A stretch of 64,000 bases of DNA from assembly GCA_025642075.2 (NCBI GenBank), contig JAODUO010000537.1, positions 506,001 through 570,000 of the forward strand, written 5' to 3'. The notes under the pieces are model-generated. The model had not been told where the DNA came from, did no database searches, and was given only the letters and a program-made list of their open reading frames with translations. Positions 58,597-64,000 of this stretch are shown here, piece by piece (position 1 is the stretch's first letter; every line of letters starts with the position of its first letter). This DNA comes from Ridgeia piscesae (lineage: Eukaryota; Annelida; Polychaeta; Sabellida; Siboglinidae). The translations under genes and the position numbers were made by a program.

Positions 58597-60213
58597 ATGG
58601 CGCTCCAATACCTTGCACTCGTCGCGGCCACATTTCTACTGTCATCACTCAGCCAGTCTCCGGCATCTGCAGCAAAGATTCTCCTGTATCCGTTCGGCCA
58701 CTGCTTGAACTCCCACCTGCTCAACATGGAGTACATCAGTGAGATTCTTTCAAGCGACGGCCACAACGTGAGTCTGCTGATCTCATCGGCGTATGGCAAC
58801 TACGACAACAAACGCTTCGGCAACCCACACGCTGTGAGTACTTCTGAGAAAGCCTTGAATGTGATCCTGTTTGATGGGCCATCTGACTTCGACAGTGTGT
58901 GCGACATCGACACCATGGATGCTCTCATATATGCGCCTGCTGCCGAGAGGTACAAAAAACTTATGGCCAATTTTGTCAGCTATTGTGACAGACTCCTGTC
59001 AGACAAGCAGACGCTGCAGTTCCTGAAAGCACAGAAGTTTGACTTGTTCATGCTGGACACATTAGACCCATGCAGCCGTATCCTAGCCGACTACCTTGAC
59101 ATTCTGTTCATCCCAATGATAACAACGGGACTTGGGCACTATGACGGCAACCCTCGTCCACCTTCCTACATCCCAGCACCACTCACCACGTTCATGCCTG
59201 ATATGACATTCCCGCAGCGCATAAAGAATCTTGTTATGAAGTTCATGTATGACATTATACCGGTTGTTGGGCGTTTCGATGAGCCATTTGAAGCCCTGAA
59301 GAGGAAGCACTCCATCAACACAAGTCTGTCGCTTGCAGATACATTCAACAGGGCTTCGTTGAAATTTGTGAACTCGCACTTTGCTATTGAATATCCAGCA
59401 CCCATTACTCCTGATACAATTCTTGTTGGGGGCTTCTCCGTAAAGGAGCCATATCCTCTGAATGCTGAGCTGGAAGAGTTCATGCAGAGTTCCGGTGACG
59501 ACGGTGTCATTCTGATGACTCTGGGCACAATCACAAAGCGCTATGATGCCCGATGGACGAAAATCTTCGCCGACGCTTTCGCACGGTTGCCACAGAAGGT
59601 GATATGGCGCTACTACAGCACGGACAGTGAGGTGGAGAACTACCAGTTCAGTGACAACATCAAGCGCATGAAGTGGGTGCCACAGGTAGACATTCTGGCT
59701 CACAATAAGACACGGCTGTTCATCAGCCACTGTGGCCTGCACGGTCTCTACGAGACCATCTACTACAAGATGCCTGTCGTTGCCCTCCCCATCAGCTGCG
59801 ACCAGTTCAACCATGCTGTCAAGCTCACCCAGTACCTCCAGCTCGGCGTCCAACTCGACATCTTCGACCTGACGTCCGACAAGGTCTACGACGCCATCCA
59901 GGAGGTCCTGCAGAATGGCAAGTACAAGAAGAATGCCGAGGCGACTTCGGAGAGGATCCACGACATGCCAGTGAGTGCCAAGGACGCGATCAACTACTGG
60001 GTGTCTTATGTGATTCGTCACAAAGGTGCGCCATACCTGAAGTCAGTCGCGTATAAACTCAACTGGTACGAGTATCTATCACTTGATGTTGTTGGTTGTC
60101 TGCTGCTGGGGTTCTGTCTTGCTCTGGCAGCTGCTGGCTTTGTCATCTACAAGCTTGGTTCTGTCATGTTGGTCAAACTCTTGGTCATGTGGAAGAAACA
60201 GAAGTTTGAGTAA
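58597..60213 (+). CDS. UDP-glycosyltransferase (UGT family GT1), intronless
   Basis: 538 residues in one exon, the usual UGT length. The enzyme transfers a sugar from a UDP-sugar to small lipophilic acceptors, acting in the ER lumen. Residues 1-26 form a signal peptide (cut likely after SPASA or SPASAA). GHCLNSHLLNMEYISEIL follows, where His40 aligns with the catalytic His of UGTs. The C-terminal half has the UDP-sugar-binding signature at about 375-409 (FISHCGLHGLYETIYY, KMPVVALPISCDQFNHAVKL), with Asp402-Gln403 as the sugar contacts. Compared with the usual HGGxNG, Gly is Cys379 and Asn is His382. Residues 493-530 are a hydrophobic anchor followed by a lysine-rich end KKQKFE, fitting a type I ER protein. 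The start is the first ATG of the frame, directly before the signal peptide. The subfamily is not assigned. Confidence 0.95.
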   Translation: MALQYLALVAATFLLSSLSQSPASAAKILLYPFGHCLNSHLLNMEYISEILSSDGHNVSLLISSAYGNYDNKRFGNPHAVSTSEKALNVILFDGPSDFDSVCDIDTMDALIYAPAAERYKKLMANFVSYCDRLLSDKQTLQFLKAQKFDLFMLDTLDPCSRILADYLDILFIPMITTGLGHYDGNPRPPSYIPAPLTTFMPDMTFPQRIKNLVMKFMYDIIPVVGRFDEPFEALKRKHSINTSLSLADTFNRASLKFVNSHFAIEYPAPITPDTILVGGFSVKEPYPLNAELEEFMQSSGDDGVILMTLGTITKRYDARWTKIFADAFARLPQKVIWRYYSTDSEVENYQFSDNIKRMKWVPQVDILAHNKTRLFISHCGLHGLYETIYYKMPVVALPISCDQFNHAVKLTQYLQLGVQLDIFDLTSDKVYDAIQEVLQNGKYKKNAEATSERIHDMPVSAKDAINYWVSYVIRHKGAPYLKSVAYKLNWYEYLSLDVVGCLLLGFCLALAAAGFVIYKLGSVMLVKLLVMWKKQKFE

Positions 60214-60441
60214 ATGACCAATGAAACTTGTTGCTCTGTAACCGTATTAGCTACTGAAAAGCAAACCGGTTGGTTGTGAGACAATAACTGCATTGGTTGC
60301 AGAAGAACTGAAACATTGGTTATGGAACAACAATTCTTGGGACATTTTTCCATCTCAGGTTGTGTCAGCAGTTAAGTTTATTAAAATGTAACCTCTTCAC
60401 TTGGTTCAACCTCAGTTGTTTCTTTGTATTAGCTAAGAAAT

Positions 60442-60447
60442 AATAAA
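60442..60447 (+). terminator. Candidate UGT polyadenylation signal
   Basis: AATAAA about 230 nt after the UGT stop, the first + strand signal seen. Another lies at 63109-63114, which would imply a 2.9 kb 3' UTR. Confidence 0.4.
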
Positions 60448-61444
60448 AATTTTATGATGAGCATGAGACACCACTACATTTGTTCATTAGTTAGTTTTGA
60501 ACAGTATAAACACAGACATTGCAAGGATGATGTCTATGAACACTACATTTGTTTGATTAATGTTAAAATAAATATTTTGAAATGTTAGGTATCATGTCAC
60601 AGTGTTGTACAGTAATCCTTGTATATCTTTTGTGACATGTTGCCTGTAATTAATAATACAGAGAAATGCCTTTTAAAACAGTGGTATTCTAATTTGTTTC
60701 ACGAGTTTATTTTTTTAGAACAACTGATTCAGTTGCATCTGTTTTTCTCCTTTTTTGTAAAGTACTCTGAGGATCACTAGTTTATTGACAATAGTTTGTG
60801 TTGTGTTCTATTTATATACAGAAACAGTGACCGGCCACGTTGGGTCAACCTATATACATATACAGTGTATGTTTTACATTATATTATAAAATATCCTTCA
60901 TATTGAATACAATATACAGGCATAGTACTTTTATACTGAACCATATTATATATGTGTTGCTTATCTTTAATGCTATTGAGGTAGATTAATTGATTTGTAT
61001 AGCGTGGATTTTATATCTGAACCATACCAGTACTCAGGTAGCATAGGTTACACAGTGATAACATTTTAATACAGCAGTACTAAGCTGAGCACGCATATGG
61101 GTGTGAAAGGTGCTGGCAGGCCATTCCATTCATTACCTCTTGTCATTATTACCTGAATACCAATTTACCTGTACTTGTTGCGGCCATGTGCTGTAGGTGT
61201 TTGCATTTAAAACTGTATTTATAAATAGTGTGGTTCCAAAACAGGAAGTGTGCTTTCTGTCAAACTTGATATGAATGTTCTGTGTAATGTATAAAGCTTA
61301 CATTATATAAACAGTTTGATCCTAAAGAGGGAAATGTATTTGCATGGATTGTTTATTTGAATGAAACAACCTATTTGTTAATACTATCTCAATTTGTTAT
61401 TGTGATGGACTTGATCAGTGGCCATATATTAATGCAGATACTGA

Positions 61445-61478
<34 letters not shown>

Positions 61479-63220
61479 AATAATAGGCACTAAAATGTTA
61501 ATACACTGTACCATTAATATTAAATAAAATATAATTGATAATAATTATGTAATCATTAAAATGCTGTCGCAGAAGTAAAATACACATTGAACAGATCAGA
61601 GACATTAAAGAAAGTAAAATAATTACCCTTTCTTGTCACATTGCTAGTAGAATTTATGTATTCAAAATTTACATGTTTAATATCTACAGAATTTTTATTT
61701 CTTAACATCTACAGACTTAATTTAAAAACTATTTCAACTTCTACTATAAATATACACAACATGTCCAGAACAATTAATGTCAAATAATATAAACCAGGAC
61801 GTTTATTACAATCACCACTGTCGCTTGAAATGAGAAACTATAAAAACAATCTGTCCAATTACATAATGGTTGTTTTGTAGCTAAAGAAATATGACAGTAC
61901 TAATAATCTACAAAAAAACAAACACTGTTTTATAGTGTGTTTCTATCTTCAGGAGTTACAATGTGGATGCATGATCGACGTATGTGTACAGGACATACAA
62001 ATGTAAAGTTAGAATTCAGCAGGTTTTCTTGGTTTGTTTTATAATAGAAATCTGTTATTGTATGGGAATTATGTAAACAGTTCACTTTTAGTCTAAGCAT
62101 TGTCACGGAAATAATATATTTCAAGATTTTACAATAATTTGACATAAAATTGGTAAAAGTTATTTTATAAATAACTCTGGTTTGAAAACATGCTACTTCT
62201 AATATATCTTAAATGGAATTTATGCATGTAGTTTGGAGTGATATGTTATATAAATAATTGTGGTTGTATTGTGTTGGTGGTATTCAGTCAGACTAATCCG
62301 ATATGCCATGAAGAAAGTTGAAAGAGTCGTAGCCCAGATTCATGTTGATGTCTTTCTATGGATAAACGCTGTGTTCGGTTACTTTGTTCCATGAGCAGGA
62401 GTTTTGATTTCACGAGAACAAAGCCCAGGTAGCTGCAGTGGAGGCATGCTTCATTTACGCAAGATTAATGGTTGCTTTCTGAGAACTGCCTGCTGAGAGT
62501 TGTTATGTAAATGTTGGGTGCTGAGGAAACTTGCTCTGGCTCTAGTTCAAGGACATGTCCCAACCAACCAACAGACCAACAGACCAACTGCCATCCCAAA
62601 GTACAGGGTCTATATAGCATTGTATCAATGTACGTTCTGGATCAGAGCGCACACAAAGTTACCCAATTCACATCGCTGTGATGTTTACAGAAACAATATT
62701 GCAACTCATACATTGTATATATTGTAGTTGTAATGCTTCATGTAGCTTGCAGAGCCGAACAGGGTTTGTGATGTTGTGTACTTGTACGAAACTTGAAGTT
62801 GTCGACAATGGTGGGCGGAGGCGAGGTTTAGGTTACAACGAGTGGGACAGTGCCAGTAGGCAGGGATATTGATGATCATTCTGATGACTACATAATTATG
62901 TCATGCAAGATTCAAATATTGACGATTTTAGAAAATGTGTATGATCATTGAGAATTATATTTTTTGAACACTTGTGTGAATATTTTTAATGGACTTGTGT
63001 TCTAAATGGGTGACGGAACTTTATAATTTATAGTTGTGATGTGATTTTATTTATCTGTATTTAAAACATATTTGTGTACATGTACAGCTGAGTGGTTTGT
63101 TAATTAGAAATAAAGGTATTTGTATTATTCATAATACATTACAGTCTGTCATTTTTATTAACATCTCTGTCCACATATCCAGTGCAGTTTAACTGTGGTT
63201 CTCCAACTACCTCCTTACTA
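60448..63220. other. AT-rich 3' flank, no gene seen
   Basis: No coding sequence recognised. (AT)n at about 61442-61470. GACCAACA-type short repeats at about 62562-62590. Confidence 0.6.
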
Positions 63221-63387
63221 ACTACTCTCTCCCTCTCCCTCTCCCTCTCCCTCTCCCTCTCCCTCTCCCTCTCCTCTCCTCTCCCTCTCCCTCTCTCCTC
63301 TCCCTCTCCCTCTCCTCTCCCCTCTCCCTCTCCCTCTCCCTCTCCCTCCCTCTCTCCCCTCTCCCTCTCCCTCTCCCTCTCTCCTTC

Positions 63388-63421
<34 letters not shown>
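63221..63421. repeat. (CTCCCT)n pyrimidine tract followed by (AT)n
   Basis: 63221-63388 is a hexamer CTCCCT tract with frequent CTCTCC phase slips. (AT)n covers 63392-63420. The open frames through it (RERERE, SLSLSL) are artefacts. Confidence 0.95.
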
Positions 63422-63423
<2 letters not shown>

Positions 63424-63884
63424 GGACAAATAAATATTTAATGTTCCTGTTCCCTGCTTTGCTTCTACCCACAATTCCTCCCTCCACAACTTTCCTTTCC
63501 TCGCCCATTTTCCTCACACCTTCCCAGTGTACAAAACACAAGTGTAGACGTGTTTACAGCTGGCTGTGTTATGTTGAGACTGAAACCAGCAGGAGCCGGG
63601 GCTCACCTTCCACAGACGTTGTCAGCACACAGTGGTTGGTGGCTGCATTTAGCAACACTGTTGAAGTGATAGCTTTGTAGATGCAACAAGTGGCTGTCTC
63701 ATTGCCTCCCTCTCCACCTCCCATGGCTGTCTGAGGTCACCAAGTCCTCGTATCCTGTTAGTATGACACACCGTAGTCATCTGAGGAAGCTGTGGGTCTT
63801 GTAGGACACGTTCTTTTCTTGGCATCCCTGTCGTCACATGGTCTTTTTATCGTCTTTTCTTTCATCACATTTCTCTCATGTTCC

Positions 63885-64000
63885 CTACCAACAGTCTCCA
63901 CTACTATCATTTGCTGTTGTTCTCCATTCTTCTCCCACTGTTTCCAGATCTCTCTTAATGCAGTCCTCCCATTGCATCCTCAGTCTTCCTCGCCTCCTTT
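63885..64000 (-). pseudogene. LINE 3' end (C-terminus of RT protein), continues beyond the window
   Basis: The minus strand reads RRRGRLRMQWEDCIKRDLET then VGEEWRTTANDS and a stop at 63887-63885. GR(P/L)R-x-x-W-x-DC(I/V)-x-x-DL is the usual end of non-LTR reverse transcriptase ORFs. The frame is intact over 38 codons; the rest lies to the right of the window. Confidence 0.7.

Noticed and set aside
59083..60021. 312-codon minus-strand open frame
   Set aside because: Antisense shadow of the UGT gene, whose GC-rich third positions suppress stops; no domain.
63139..63541. RERERE and SLSLSL frames
   Set aside because: Translation of the CTCCCT tract.

Overview
This is a eukaryotic, animal nuclear window. 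It is AT-rich, its genes are split into many small exons with GT-AG introns, and it is full of minisatellites, non-LTR retrotransposon remnants and DNA transposons. Protein matches and element content fit a lophotrochozoan, most likely a mollusc. That placement is inferred from recalled families, not from a search.

Layout. (1) 1-31.7 kb, + strand: the 3' half of a PPIP5K/VIP1 gene (diphosphoinositol pentakisphosphate kinase). Fourteen exons encode the second part of the histidine-acid-phosphatase-like domain and the C-terminal tail; the kinase half lies upstream of the window. Its introns hold at least seven unrelated minisatellites, a 2.7 kb 14-bp satellite and two inserted transposons. (2) 33.1-38.2 kb, - strand: a complete EIF3I gene (seven WD40 repeats, 325 aa, the human length), tail-to-tail with PPIP5K. 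(3) 39.8-56.5 kb, + strand: a 12-exon, about 423-residue membrane protein of unknown function with a Cys-rich EGF-like N-terminus and about seven membrane segments, head-to-head with EIF3I. Its long introns carry LINE fragments, nested DNA transposons and a very long CA repeat. (4) 58.6-60.2 kb, + strand: an intronless UDP-glycosyltransferase (538 aa) with signal peptide and C-terminal anchor. (5) 60.2-64 kb: 3' flank, simple repeats, and the 3' end of a minus-strand LINE running off the window.

The most unusual structure is in PPIP5K. A 66-nt piece of one exon, with its own 3' splice site and a usable donor, has been copied five times (16.7-20.7 kb) upstream of the parental exon. All copies are open, in phase 0-0 and splice-competent in appearance, so they could act as optional 22-residue cassettes. 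Elsewhere in the same gene another exon has seeded a minisatellite made of its own 3' splice site plus exon start (4.9-5.96 kb), and a third array (1-1.5 kb) repeats a branch-point/pyrimidine-tract/TAG module dozens of times. Repeat expansion in this gene has repeatedly copied splice acceptors.

The genes are functionally unrelated (inositol pyrophosphate signalling, translation initiation, unknown membrane protein, small-molecule glycosylation); nothing suggests an operon. No tRNA, rRNA, CRISPR or prokaryotic features were seen.
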